DNA of 12,476 bases from assembly GCA_024692925.1 (NCBI GenBank), contig JAILLX010000075.1, positions 1-12,476 on the forward strand, written 5' to 3'. The DNA is from a bacterium. Lineage in GTDB: Bacteria; Pseudomonadota; Alphaproteobacteria; Rs-D84; CACZYB01. The notes under the pieces are model-generated. The model did not search any database. It saw nothing but the letters and a program-made list of their open reading frames with translations, and had not been told where the DNA came from. Positions 5,423 through 12,377 of this stretch are shown one piece after another; within the stretch, counting starts at the first letter, position 1; each line of letters begins with the position of its first letter. The translations under genes were made by a program, and so were the position numbers.

Positions 5423-7045
5423 TTACAACAAAGATTTATCCGCTTCGAAATCAGGATTCGAAAGTCCCGATAATTTAATTATTGTATGTATCAAATTTTC
5501 GGTATTATAAGGTTTTTCCAAATCCTCAGTCGATATATTCAACTCGCAATTTTTCTTATATTCTGGTGAAAGCCAAAGTACAAGTGGAATTCTAAGCATT
5601 GGTTTAGTCCTTATACCATCATGGTGACAGAAACAGCTATTTTCTGTATCACCAGCATCTTCTCCATGATCAGAAAAATACAAAAGATAACTTATCTGAT
5701 TTTGCTTTTTCAATTCATCAATAAAACTATTAATCACAAAATCGTTGTAAATAATTGAATTATCATAAGCGTTTATTCTGTCTTGTTTATACGTTTCACC
5801 TTTCCCAAATATTGAAAATTCTTTAGGATAATTGTTTGCATAGGTTGCATGTGAACCACGAAGGTGTAAAAATATAACTTTTTTATCTGCCTTGTCATTT
5901 AAAGCATTTTGAAAATAGTCAAAAAGATCCATATCATACAATGTACTTTTTCCCTTTTCTTTCATAATTTCATTATTGAAAATATGAAAATCACTTTCTT
6001 TTGCAATAATAGCTTGATAAGAAGAATGTCTTCCACCCGATTCTTGGTTTGAAATCCAAAATGTTTTAAATCCGGCATCCTTAAAATAATTTATAATTGA
6101 CCCCTTTGAAAACATTAAATCCATATTTTTTTCATTGGCAAAACTTAAAACTTTTTGCAAAGATAACAAAGTCTGTGCGTGCGGAGTTTCTACGTTAGAA
6201 AATGCATAAATATCTTTTCTTTTTGAAAGCAAAGGATTTGTATTTCTTTCATAACCATAAAGATTAAAGTGCATCCTTCCTGCGGACTCTCCAACAATAA
6301 TAACAAATGTTGTCTTTTTATTTTTAAATTTATCTGTAATATTAGCAAAAGGTTTTATATTAGCACGTTTTTTCATTATATTATTTGAAACCAATTCAAA
6401 TCGAAAATCTCTGTATTGATATATCATAGATACGCTTGCAATTCTATGTCTGTTCCAATCTTTTGCAAATATGTTTAGATAACAAACTGCATACAACATC
6501 ATTATAAATGAAAATTTTTCAAAAATGAAAAAAGGTTTATTCCTTTCTATAGGTTTTATATTTTTTATTGTAATTATGGTTAAAAATATAAATAGCAATA
6601 AAATAGAAACTGTTCCAAAAGTTGCAAATTGTTTTATAAATCCGGTTGCTTCTGATACATTAGTATCAAAAATCGCCATCAAAGCACCCTTTGTTATAGC
6701 TTGCTTAAATAATATGATATGGCATAAATCTATATAATAGGGAATATAGATAAATATTGATATAAATATAGTAAATAATTTTGATAATTTTGGAAACACA
6801 AACACAGGGAACATCAAAGCAAAAGTTTCAATTACAGCACATAGTATATTTATCTTCCATCTGCCTTTCTTTTCATATTCAAACACACCATTGAAATGTA
6901 AAGACAAATAACGAAGAACTATTGGAATAAAAATGTAAAACGATAAAATTAAAAGATTTTTTGTTGATGGAGATAAATTTTTCCAGTATTTTACAAGGGT
7001 TTTACTCCCGATAGATCTTTTGAATATATTTATCAAATTTTTCAT
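5423..7045 (-). CDS. Phosphoethanolamine transferase, CptA/EptA-like (inner-membrane sulfatase-fold enzyme)
   Basis: Predicted to move phosphoethanolamine from phosphatidylethanolamine to an envelope acceptor, usually lipid A or core sugar, on the periplasmic side of the inner membrane. The 540 residues are full length. The N-terminal third carries about five membrane segments (near 29-48, 66-84, 89-111, 143-161, 176-194). The soluble alkaline-phosphatase-fold domain starts at about 245 with VIIVGESAGRMHFNLYGYER, where Glu253 is a metal ligand and Ser254 stands where EptA has its nucleophilic Thr. Further signatures are FWISNQESGG (329-338), LRGSH (395-399), FSDHGED (457-463, with Asp459 and His460 as metal ligands) and HHDG (474-477). 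The GES motif and FWISNQ block are closer to CptA than to EptA. The start is supported by CAGGAGT before the ATG and a promoter at 7077-7105. The acceptor is not predictable from sequence. Confidence 0.88.
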   Translation of the reverse strand: MKNLINIFKRSIGSKTLVKYWKNLSPSTKNLLILSFYIFIPIVLRYLSLHFNGVFEYEKKGRWKINILCAVIETFALMFPVFVFPKLSKLFTIFISIFIYIPYYIDLCHIILFKQAITKGALMAIFDTNVSEATGFIKQFATFGTVSILLLFIFLTIITIKNIKPIERNKPFFIFEKFSFIMMLYAVCYLNIFAKDWNRHRIASVSMIYQYRDFRFELVSNNIMKKRANIKPFANITDKFKNKKTTFVIIVGESAGRMHFNLYGYERNTNPLLSKRKDIYAFSNVETPHAQTLLSLQKVLSFANEKNMDLMFSKGSIINYFKDAGFKTFWISNQESGGRHSSYQAIIAKESDFHIFNNEIMKEKGKSTLYDMDLFDYFQNALNDKADKKVIFLHLRGSHATYANNYPKEFSIFGKGETYKQDRINAYDNSIIYNDFVINSFIDELKKQNQISYLLYFSDHGEDAGDTENSCFCHHDGIRTKPMLRIPLVLWLSPEYKKNCELNISTEDLEKPYNTENLIHTIIKLSGLSNPDFEADKSLL

Positions 7046-7076
7046 TCTAAAACTCCTGTGTCAAATTATTGTCGAT

Positions 7077-7105
7077 AGTCTAGGATAATTTTCTTTGGTT
7101 AGCAA
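7077..7105 (-). promoter_or_regulatory. Promoter of the phosphoethanolamine transferase gene
   Basis: On the minus strand TTGCTA (7105-7100) and TAGACT (7082-7077) are 17 bases apart. The -35 touches the end of the fba terminator T run, so the two units are packed back to back. The leader would be about 25 bases. Confidence 0.55.
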
Positions 7106-7140
7106 CAAAAAAATCTCCCAACAACAGAGTAGGGAGATTT
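7104..7140 (-). terminator. Rho-independent terminator of fba
   Basis: On the minus strand AAATCTCCC (7140-7132) pairs perfectly with GGGAGATTT (7119-7111) around a 12-base loop, with further T following to 7107. Confidence 0.9.
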
Positions 7141-7159
7141 CATTTTGAAAAGACTTTTA

Positions 7160-8224
7160 TTAAAGTTTTATAACTGGGTCAAGTTCGCCACTTTCGTATC
7201 TTTTTGCCATATCAAGAAGTGTGATAGGTTTGATTTGGCTTGCGTGACCAGCTGCACCGAATGCTTCGTATCTTACTTCACATTCATGTTGCATCTTTTC
7301 CATTGCTGGTTTCATAAACTTTCTTGGGTCGAATTCAGCTGGATGTTCAGCATAGAATCTTCTGATTCCAGCAGTAGAAGCAAGTCTTAAATCTGTATCA
7401 ACATTAACCTTGCGAACACCGTATTTGATTCCTTGTTGAATTTCTTCCAATGGAACACCATAGGTTTCAGGAATTTGACCACCGAATTCGTTAATTTCTT
7501 TCAAAAGTTCCTGTGGAACACTTGAAGAACCGTGCATAACAAGAGCAGTGTTTGGAAGTTTTTCGTGAATAAGTTTTACTGTTTCAATAGAAAGAATTTC
7601 ACCATCAGGTTTTCTTGTAAACTTATATGCACCGTGCGATGTACCAATTGCAACAGCCAACGCATCAACCTTTGTTTCACGAACAAATTTTGCAGCTTCG
7701 GTTGGATCAGTCACAAGTTTATCACGTGAAAGTTTTGAATCTGTTCCAAAGCCATCTTCCTTTTCCCCTTTACCAGTTTCAAGTGAACCAATACATCCAA
7801 TTTCACCTTCGATTGAAACACCAAGAGGATGAGCAATTTCAGCAACCTTCTTTGTTATACCAACATTATATTCAAATGATGATGCTTGACCATCAGGTGT
7901 AAGTGAACCATCCATCATCACAGATGTAAAACCATTTGCAATAGCAGATGCACAAACAGAAACGGATGGACCGTGATCTTGATGTAAACAAATTGGAAGG
8001 TTAGGGTACATTTCAACCGCAGCCTTCATAAGATGACTTAATACCTTATCATTTGCATAGGCTCTTGCACCCTTTGATGCCTGAATGATAACCGGAGCAT
8101 TACATTTATTTGCCGCAGCCAAAACGGAAAGTAATTGTTCCATATTGTTAATATTAAATGCAGGAATACCATAACCGTATTCGCTTGCATGGTCGAGTAA
8201 TTGTCTTAATGATACCATTGCCAT
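7160..8224 (-). CDS. fba: Fructose-bisphosphate aldolase, class II (Calvin-cycle/rhizobial subtype)
   Basis: Zinc-dependent cytosolic aldolase that splits fructose 1,6-bisphosphate into dihydroxyacetone phosphate and glyceraldehyde 3-phosphate, or joins them in gluconeogenesis. At 354 residues it has the length of the longer class II subtype common in Alphaproteobacteria. Visible motifs: YGIPAFNINNMEQ (18-30), the CLHQDHG motif with Asp83 and zinc ligand His84, Glu141 in IEGEIG, zinc ligands His197 (GTSHGAY) and His231 (MHGSSSVP), and NVDTD (274-278), which binds substrate. The C-terminus has the subtype-specific helix ending in RYESGELDPVIKL. The start ATG at 8222-8224 is preferred over the ATG two codons later because AAAGGAG stands nine bases before it. 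It is monocistronic, with its own promoter (8269-8297) and terminator (7104-7140). It is not next to other glycolytic genes. Confidence 0.97.
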   Translation of the reverse strand: MAMVSLRQLLDHASEYGYGIPAFNINNMEQLLSVLAAANKCNAPVIIQASKGARAYANDKVLSHLMKAAVEMYPNLPICLHQDHGPSVSVCASAIANGFTSVMMDGSLTPDGQASSFEYNVGITKKVAEIAHPLGVSIEGEIGCIGSLETGKGEKEDGFGTDSKLSRDKLVTDPTEAAKFVRETKVDALAVAIGTSHGAYKFTRKPDGEILSIETVKLIHEKLPNTALVMHGSSSVPQELLKEINEFGGQIPETYGVPLEEIQQGIKYGVRKVNVDTDLRLASTAGIRRFYAEHPAEFDPRKFMKPAMEKMQHECEVRYEAFGAAGHASQIKPITLLDMAKRYESGELDPVIKL

Positions 8225-8268
8225 TTTTATTTTCTCCTTTACTATTTACTTATTAAAACAATGAAAAA

Positions 8269-8297
8269 ATTATACTTCAAACTAAGGTAAAAATCAA
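8269..8297 (-). promoter_or_regulatory. Promoter of fba
   Basis: On the minus strand TTGATT (8297-8292) and a perfect TATAAT (8274-8269) are 17 bases apart. It stands back to back with the promoter at 8319-8346, with 21 bases between the two -35 elements. Confidence 0.8.
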
Positions 8298-8318
8298 TAT
8301 TATATAGATAAAATATTA

Positions 8319-8346
8319 TTGACAGTTCAAAATATATGTCTATAAT
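8319..8346 (+). promoter_or_regulatory. Consensus promoter giving a leaderless mRNA
   Basis: A perfect TTGACA at 8319-8324 and a perfect TATAAT at 8341-8346 with 16-base spacing. The -10 ends only nine bases before the ATG at 8356, so the predicted transcript begins about 0-4 bases before the start codon and can carry no ribosome binding site. Confidence 0.85.
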
Positions 8347-8355
8347 TTCTCTATT

Positions 8356-9267
8356 ATGAAAAAAGTTTTAGAAGAAAATTCAAATAAATTTATGGTTTCT
8401 ACATTCAGGAGTAATCATCCTTTTATCGTTGTTGGTAAAAGTGATTTTGATAAAATTACTAAGATTATAGAAAAATACCGTCATACATCCAAATACACCG
8501 AAGCATTGATGAATAGAAAAGAAAAAGTCTTGCTTGAAGTAGCGGATGGAATGGAGGAATTTGCTGGTTTTTACTCGGACGGACTTATTTTTATAAACAG
8601 AGAAGATTTTAAAAATGAAAAACAATTTTTTCAATATCTTGTTCATGAATATACTCATTATCTTCAGGATATAACTTTGGAACAATTTGATTATTCAACG
8701 CGGGAGAGGGCAAAGCGAGATCCTAAAAATACAGTCCAAGATTTTTATATTTGTATGATATGTGAAGCTGATGCCTATACAAAGGAAGCTTTAATTTATA
8801 ATAAAAATATAACAAGCAAAGATATGAATGAAATGTTTTTTAATCAAATAAAATATCTTGCAACGAAAATAAATTGTGAACGATATTACCATGATTATTT
8901 CCACTATATTAAAATGAAAATGAATGCGGAATTTACCCATCCAAAGTTCAAGTTATTGTTGAAGTCTTTTCTTTCATCAGGAACAACTTTACAAGATGGA
9001 GCTTTTCCAATGTATACATTTACTTTTGATGAATTAAGTAAATTTTTAGATGAAACTATTATCGAAAATAAACAATTTGAAATGTTGGCAAAAGTTAATC
9101 ATTGGTCCGAAGATGAAACAAGATTTAAAATTTTAAATGATGCAAATGATTGTCGAAATAATAAATATGAGGAATGGAAATCTAGATTAAATAATTTTTG
9201 CATTTTAGCAAAAGATAAAAAACTTATGAAAAAATTATTAAGTGATATTAAAATAAAAGAATTGTAA
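8356..9267 (+). CDS. Predicted zinc metallopeptidase with HExxH motif, 303 aa
   Basis: The zincin signature LVHEYTHYLQD is clear: His97, Glu98 and His101 would bind zinc and catalyse. Glu137 in ICEADAYTKE, 36 residues on, is a good candidate for the third ligand, giving a gluzincin-type site. From memory, HExxH followed by EADA occurs in poorly described putative metallopeptidase families of Alphaproteobacteria (DUF6782-like); I cannot confirm membership. No signal peptide or membrane segment is present, so the enzyme is probably cytosolic. The C-terminal half is helical and rich in Lys, Asn and Phe with no known domain. No Shine-Dalgarno sequence precedes the ATG and the promoter lies so close that the mRNA should be leaderless. 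The next possible Met (residue 13) also lacks one. The gene is divergent from fba and ends just before the tRNA-Glu promoter, with no terminator of its own. Substrate unknown. Confidence 0.8.
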   Translation: MKKVLEENSNKFMVSTFRSNHPFIVVGKSDFDKITKIIEKYRHTSKYTEALMNRKEKVLLEVADGMEEFAGFYSDGLIFINREDFKNEKQFFQYLVHEYTHYLQDITLEQFDYSTRERAKRDPKNTVQDFYICMICEADAYTKEALIYNKNITSKDMNEMFFNQIKYLATKINCERYYHDYFHYIKMKMNAEFTHPKFKLLLKSFLSSGTTLQDGAFPMYTFTFDELSKFLDETIIENKQFEMLAKVNHWSEDETRFKILNDANDCRNNKYEEWKSRLNNFCILAKDKKLMKKLLSDIKIKEL

Positions 9268-9284
9268 AAAATATAAAAAAGTTC

Positions 9285-9312
9285 TTGCATTTAGGAAAAT
9301 ATATTGTATAAT
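9285..9312 (+). promoter_or_regulatory. Promoter of tRNA-Glu
   Basis: TTGCAT at 9285-9290 and a perfect TATAAT at 9307-9312, spacing 16. The predicted start point near 9319 is about 14 bases before the mature tRNA. Confidence 0.75.
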
Positions 9313-9332
9313 TCTATCTATGTTTTGCCGAT

Positions 9333-9408
9333 GACCCTATCGTCTAGAGGCCTAGGACTAGAGGCTTTCAATCTCTCAACAGGAGTTCGAATCTCCTTAG
9401 GGTCACCA
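9333..9408 (+). tRNA. tRNA-Glu (anticodon UUC)
   Basis: 76 bases including encoded CCA. The acceptor stem is GACCCTA with TAGGGTC and the discriminator is A. The D arm is TCGTCTAGAGGCCTAGGAC, as in other proteobacterial tRNA-Glu. The anticodon stem AGAGG/TCTCT has a closing G-U, its loop CTTTCAA gives UUC, and the T arm is GGAG-TTCGAAT-CTCC. Confidence 0.96.
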
Positions 9409-9424
9409 AAAAACTAAAAAGAAA

Positions 9425-9450
9425 CACTCAAAATTGAGTGATTTTTTTTT
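9425..9450 (+). terminator. Rho-independent terminator after tRNA-Glu
   Basis: CACTCA pairs with TGAGTG around AAAT, followed by A and a long T run. It lies about 17 bases beyond the CCA end. Confidence 0.88.
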
Positions 9451-9509
9451 GCTTAAATTTTTAGCTAATTATTTGAATTTACATAAAATATTTTCTATAA
9501 AATAATAAT

Positions 9510-9538
9510 TTGACAAATCTTTTATAGTTTTATATAAT
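9510..9538 (+). promoter_or_regulatory. Full-consensus promoter of the 80-residue orphan gene
   Basis: A perfect TTGACA (9510-9515) and a perfect TATAAT (9533-9538) with the ideal 17-base spacing. The leader to the ATG at 9567 would be about 22 bases. Confidence 0.85.
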
Positions 9539-9566
9539 AAAAGTGTGTAAAACTGGGAGATATATT

Positions 9567-9809
9567 ATGAGAAAAAATTTAAGTAAAAAGAAACCAGTGG
9601 AAACTACAATTCATGAAATCGATGAATTAGCTTTGAATTTATTTGCAGAGTATGCAGATGGAAGATCCGATATTCTTCTTATAAATGATTCGAAAAATTT
9701 ACTTTTCTTAAATGATTATCAATATACGCTCCAATTATTAAGGGCGAACAATTCACCATCTGAACGTTTTAAACGAATTCTTGAAGATGATTTTCTTAAC
9801 AGTCTTTAA
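9567..9809 (+). CDS. Orphan small protein, 80 aa
   Basis: Unrecognised. The start is the ATG at 9567: GGGAG at 9555-9559 is seven bases upstream and the promoter gives a start point near 9545, so a longer frame from the GTG at 9543 is unlikely. The N-terminus is basic (MRKNLSKKKP), while the rest is acidic and Leu-rich, with HEIDELALNLFAEYADG, a strand-like DILLINDSKNLLFLND, and a helical end LRANNSPSERFKRILEDDF. No signal peptide, membrane segment or Cys. The perfect consensus promoter suggests strong expression. An AT-rich hairpin with a 13-bp stem follows at 9819-9858 and may end the transcript. It could be a small cytosolic regulator or binding protein, but there is no direct evidence. 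Confidence 0.7.
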   Translation: MRKNLSKKKPVETTIHEIDELALNLFAEYADGRSDILLINDSKNLLFLNDYQYTLQLLRANNSPSERFKRILEDDFLNSL

Positions 9810-9818
9810 TGTTTAATA

Positions 9819-9858
9819 AAATAAATATAATGATTTTGTCAGAGAATTATATTTATTT
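9819..9858. terminator. 13-bp perfect AT inverted repeat after the 80-residue gene (possible terminator)
   Basis: AAATAAATATAAT (9819-9831) pairs perfectly with ATTATATTTATTT (9846-9858) around a 14-base loop. The only T-rich sequence after it is GTTTTGTAT, and the stem contains no GC pair, so termination strength is doubtful. It could also serve the convergent merR transcript. In the remaining intergenic DNA (9859-9956) I see no other signal. Confidence 0.45.
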
Positions 9859-9956
9859 GTTTTGTATACATAATAAAGGTTATGCGACTGGAATTTATAT
9901 ATAAAACACAACTCTCCTATCAAAAAATAGTAATAGTGAATAAATATCAAAGACGA

Positions 9957-10391
9957 TTATTCTTCTAAAATCTTTTGTATATCTTCAAGACGTTGAAGCA
10001 TTTCAGAAAGTTCAGCCTTATTATCATCAGTATCCGATAACGGAGCGGAAAAATTAAAACGTTTTAAAATTTTTGATTCTTGTACAGGTTCCAAAGATTG
10101 TTTTTTTTCATTCATCTCAAAATCAGAGTATATCTTGCCTGATGCAACAGAATTTTTCTTGTCATCATGCAAAAATTTCTTTGCACCCTTTATCGTAAAC
10201 CCCTTTTTATAAAGCAAATCTTTTATTTTAAGAATTAAATCAATATCTGATTGGCGAAAATAACGACGCCCCTGTCTTCTGTCTGGATTTATTTCTGAAA
10301 ATTCTGTTTCCCAAAAACGAAGTACAGATTTAGGAAGGTCTGTTTGCTCGGAAACCTCGGAAATACTGTAAAAAATTTTTTCCTCGCTCAT
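9957..10391 (-). CDS. MerR-family transcriptional regulator (ihfA-linked alphaproteobacterial type), 144 aa
   Basis: DNA-binding regulator with a MerR-type winged helix-turn-helix at residues 7-75: FYSISEVSEQTDLPKSVLRFWETEF, then the wing residues RRQGRRYFRQSDIDLILKIKDLL and TIKGAKKFL. The rest is a poorly conserved linker and a short helical, probably coiled-coil, end (ELSEMLQRLEDIQKILEE) suited to dimerisation. There is no Cys cluster or drug-binding domain, so a metal or drug sensor is unlikely. It is the last gene of the plsX-fabH-ihfA unit, 20 bases after ihfA, with a good ribosome binding site (GGAGGG). This position directly downstream of ihfA is well known in Alphaproteobacteria, but the targets of this regulator are not established. 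Confidence 0.9.
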   Translation of the reverse strand: MSEEKIFYSISEVSEQTDLPKSVLRFWETEFSEINPDRRQGRRYFRQSDIDLILKIKDLLYKKGFTIKGAKKFLHDDKKNSVASGKIYSDFEMNEKKQSLEPVQESKILKRFNFSAPLSDTDDNKAELSEMLQRLEDIQKILEE

Positions 10392-10411
10392 TACACCCTC
10401 CTCTTTTTATT

Positions 10412-10699
10412 TTAATTAAGTGTAGTTTTTAAATTTTTTGCAGGTCTAAAAGAAATAACATTTCTTTCTTCAATAACAGCATCTTCCCCAGTTTTAGGAT
10501 TTCTTCCAACACGTGCATTTTTGTGTTTAACTGTGAATGTGCCAAGCCCCATAATTTTAACTTCTTTATTTTCTGCAATACCATCAGATAAAATATTAAA
10601 AAATAAGTCAACAATTTCAGCTGCATCGGTTAAATTCAAACCTGTTCCTCTTGCAATTTCTGATGCTAAATCTATTTTTTTTATATTTTTAATTTCCAT
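10412..10699 (-). CDS. ihfA: Integration host factor, alpha subunit
   Basis: Small nucleoid protein of the HU/IHF fold that, with IhfB, bends DNA at specific sites in replication initiation, recombination and transcription. The 95 residues show an N-terminal helical dimerisation part (DLASEIARGTGLNLTDAAEIVDLFF), then the strand GLGTFTVKHKNARVGRNPKTGED, whose arm contains the DNA-intercalating proline region, and the end VISFRPAKNLK. GRNPKTGE followed by VISFRPA and the operon position after fabH favour IhfA over HU. The ribosome binding site GAGAGG is six bases before the ATG. It follows fabH by 14 bases and precedes the MerR gene by 20, so all are in one operon. Confidence 0.93.
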   Translation of the reverse strand: MEIKNIKKIDLASEIARGTGLNLTDAAEIVDLFFNILSDGIAENKEVKIMGLGTFTVKHKNARVGRNPKTGEDAVIEERNVISFRPAKNLKTTLN

Positions 10700-10713
10700 T
10701 GGTAACCTCTCTT

Positions 10714-11676
10714 TTAAAATTTAAGAAACACAGAACCCCAAGTAAATCCTGCACCCATTGCGGTCAAAAGAACATTTTGTCCCTTTTTAAGTTGGCCGTT
10801 TTTATTAGCAATATCCAAAGCAAGTGGTATACATGCGGATGAAATATTACCATGATTTTCAATAGTTTTTACAACTTTTTCTTCAGGAATATCAAGATTT
10901 TTTAATGCAGCATCGATAATTCTAATGTTTGCTTGATGAGGAATAAAACAATCAACATCATTCATTGTCATACCGGCCTTTTCAACAACTTCTTTGGAAA
11001 TTTCAGGCATCTTTACGACGGCGAGTTTGAAAACTTCCTTACCTTCCATAAAAATATTTCCAGAAGTTTTTGTCGCTGATGGACCACCAGTAGCCTTTAA
11101 ACAATCAAGGTAATTTCCATCTGATTTTATTGAATATGATAATATACCAGTTTTTTCATTTGTTGCCCTTAATACAGCAGCACCAGCACCATCACCAAAC
11201 AAAACACAAGTTGTCCTGTCATTCCAATCCATAATTCGTGTAAGAGTTTCCGCACCAACAACAACTGCGTTTTTATAGTTTCCGGATTTTATCATAGAAT
11301 CAGCAATAGTTAGACCATAAACAAAACCAGAGCATGCTGCAGAAATATCCAATGCAACAGCATTTTTGAGCCCTAATTTTTTTTGAATTATACAAGATGT
11401 TGAAGGAAAAACTAAATCAGGTGTGATTGTTGCAACAATAAGCAAATCTACCTCATCAACGGACATTTTTGCATTATCCAAGGCATTTTGAATAGCCTTC
11501 ACTGCTAAATCAGAAGTACATTCATTATCCGCTGCAATATGCCTTTTTTTTATTCCAGTTCGAGTGAAAATCCATTCATCAGAAGTATCAACCATCTTTG
11601 ATAAATCATCATTAGTTAATACTTTTTCTGGTAAATAAGAACCAGTTCCTACTATTTCTGAAAAAATTTCACTCAT
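10714..11676 (-). CDS. fabH: 3-oxoacyl-ACP synthase III (beta-ketoacyl-ACP synthase III)
   Basis: Starts fatty acid synthesis by condensing acetyl-CoA with malonyl-ACP. The 320 residues have the usual length and a complete thiolase-fold active site: Cys115 in DISAACSGFVYGL, His247 in PHQANIRII and Asn277 in ENHGNISS. Other signatures are TSDEWIFTRTGIKKRHIA (31-48), FGDGAGAAVL (160-169) and the C-terminal GAGFTWGSVFL. It lies 14 bases after plsX. AGGAG overlapping the plsX stop codon and AAAGGAA immediately before the ATG are both possible ribosome binding sites, the first pointing to translational coupling with plsX. PlsX and FabH working at the start of phospholipid and fatty acid synthesis explains their linkage. 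Confidence 0.97.
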   Translation of the reverse strand: MSEIFSEIVGTGSYLPEKVLTNDDLSKMVDTSDEWIFTRTGIKKRHIAADNECTSDLAVKAIQNALDNAKMSVDEVDLLIVATITPDLVFPSTSCIIQKKLGLKNAVALDISAACSGFVYGLTIADSMIKSGNYKNAVVVGAETLTRIMDWNDRTTCVLFGDGAGAAVLRATNEKTGILSYSIKSDGNYLDCLKATGGPSATKTSGNIFMEGKEVFKLAVVKMPEISKEVVEKAGMTMNDVDCFIPHQANIRIIDAALKNLDIPEEKVVKTIENHGNISSACIPLALDIANKNGQLKKGQNVLLTAMGAGFTWGSVFLKF

Positions 11677-11690
11677 TTCCTTTAAAACTC

Positions 11691-12377
11691 CTAGTTTATT
11701 TTTTCTATTTCCTGAGCAACCTTAGATGTAAAATCATCGACAAGCAACCTTGAAGCATACAACACTGCGTTTGAAAATCCCAAAGCATCAGTACCGCCAT
11801 GACTCTTTACAACAATACCGTTAAGTCCAAGAAATACAGCACCATTATATTTTCTAGGGTCCATTTTTGACTTAAATTGTTTAAAAGAATTTCTCATAAA
11901 CAAATAACCGAAAACAGAAAAAATTGATTTTTTAAAAACAGATTTCAAACTACTAGAAATGAACTTCGCTGTACCTTCAATAGATTTCAAAGCGACATTC
12001 CCACTGAAACCATCAGTTGTAATAACATCAACCTTATCCTTTAAAATATCATCACCTTCAACAAAGCCATAATAATCAAAAGGAAGATGTTCTTTCTTTT
12101 CAGCAAAAATTTCTTCTGCTTTTGTAAGGTAATCAAGTCCCTTTCCTGCTTCGGAACCAATGTTTAAGATTCCAACCAAAGGTCTTTCTTTGCCTAGCAT
12201 AATTTTGGAATAAATACTTCCCATAATTGCAAACTGAACAATATTATGTTCATCACATTCGGCATTTGCCCCAAGGTCAAGCATAACTGTATAATCCTTT
12301 ACATTTGGAAGCAATGTAGTAATAGCAGGTCTTCTAATTCCTTCAATCATAGAAATAAGAAGTTTCGAAATACCCAT
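11691..12377 (-). pseudogene. plsX: Phosphate acyltransferase PlsX, truncated at its 5' end by the contig junction
   Basis: PlsX makes acyl-phosphate from acyl-ACP for the first acylation of glycerol 3-phosphate. Visible signatures: MGISKLLISMIEGIRRPA, VMLDLGAN (31-38), VQFAIMGS, LNIGSEAGKG (71-80), TDGFSGNVALKSIEG (121-135) and, near the end, FLGLNGIVVKSHGGTD. Only 228 residues are present, against about 340 for a complete PlsX. The leading MG corresponds to the middle of the family motif AGNTGALMG, so roughly the first 110-115 residues are missing. The ATG at 12375-12377 is therefore an internal codon, not a start. The sequence before it belongs to another gene from a GC-rich genome, so the truncation is most likely an assembly artefact and the gene is probably intact in the organism. 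It is the visible head of the plsX-fabH-ihfA-merR operon. Confidence 0.92.

Noticed and set aside
7145..7390. Cys/Phe-rich plus-strand frame within fba
   Set aside because: Mirror frame of the aldolase C-terminus; the membrane-like composition is an artefact of reading conserved codons backwards.
9543..9566. GTG start at 9543 for the 80-residue orphan
   Set aside because: The predicted transcription start is near 9545, and GGGAG at 9555-9559 serves the ATG at 9567.
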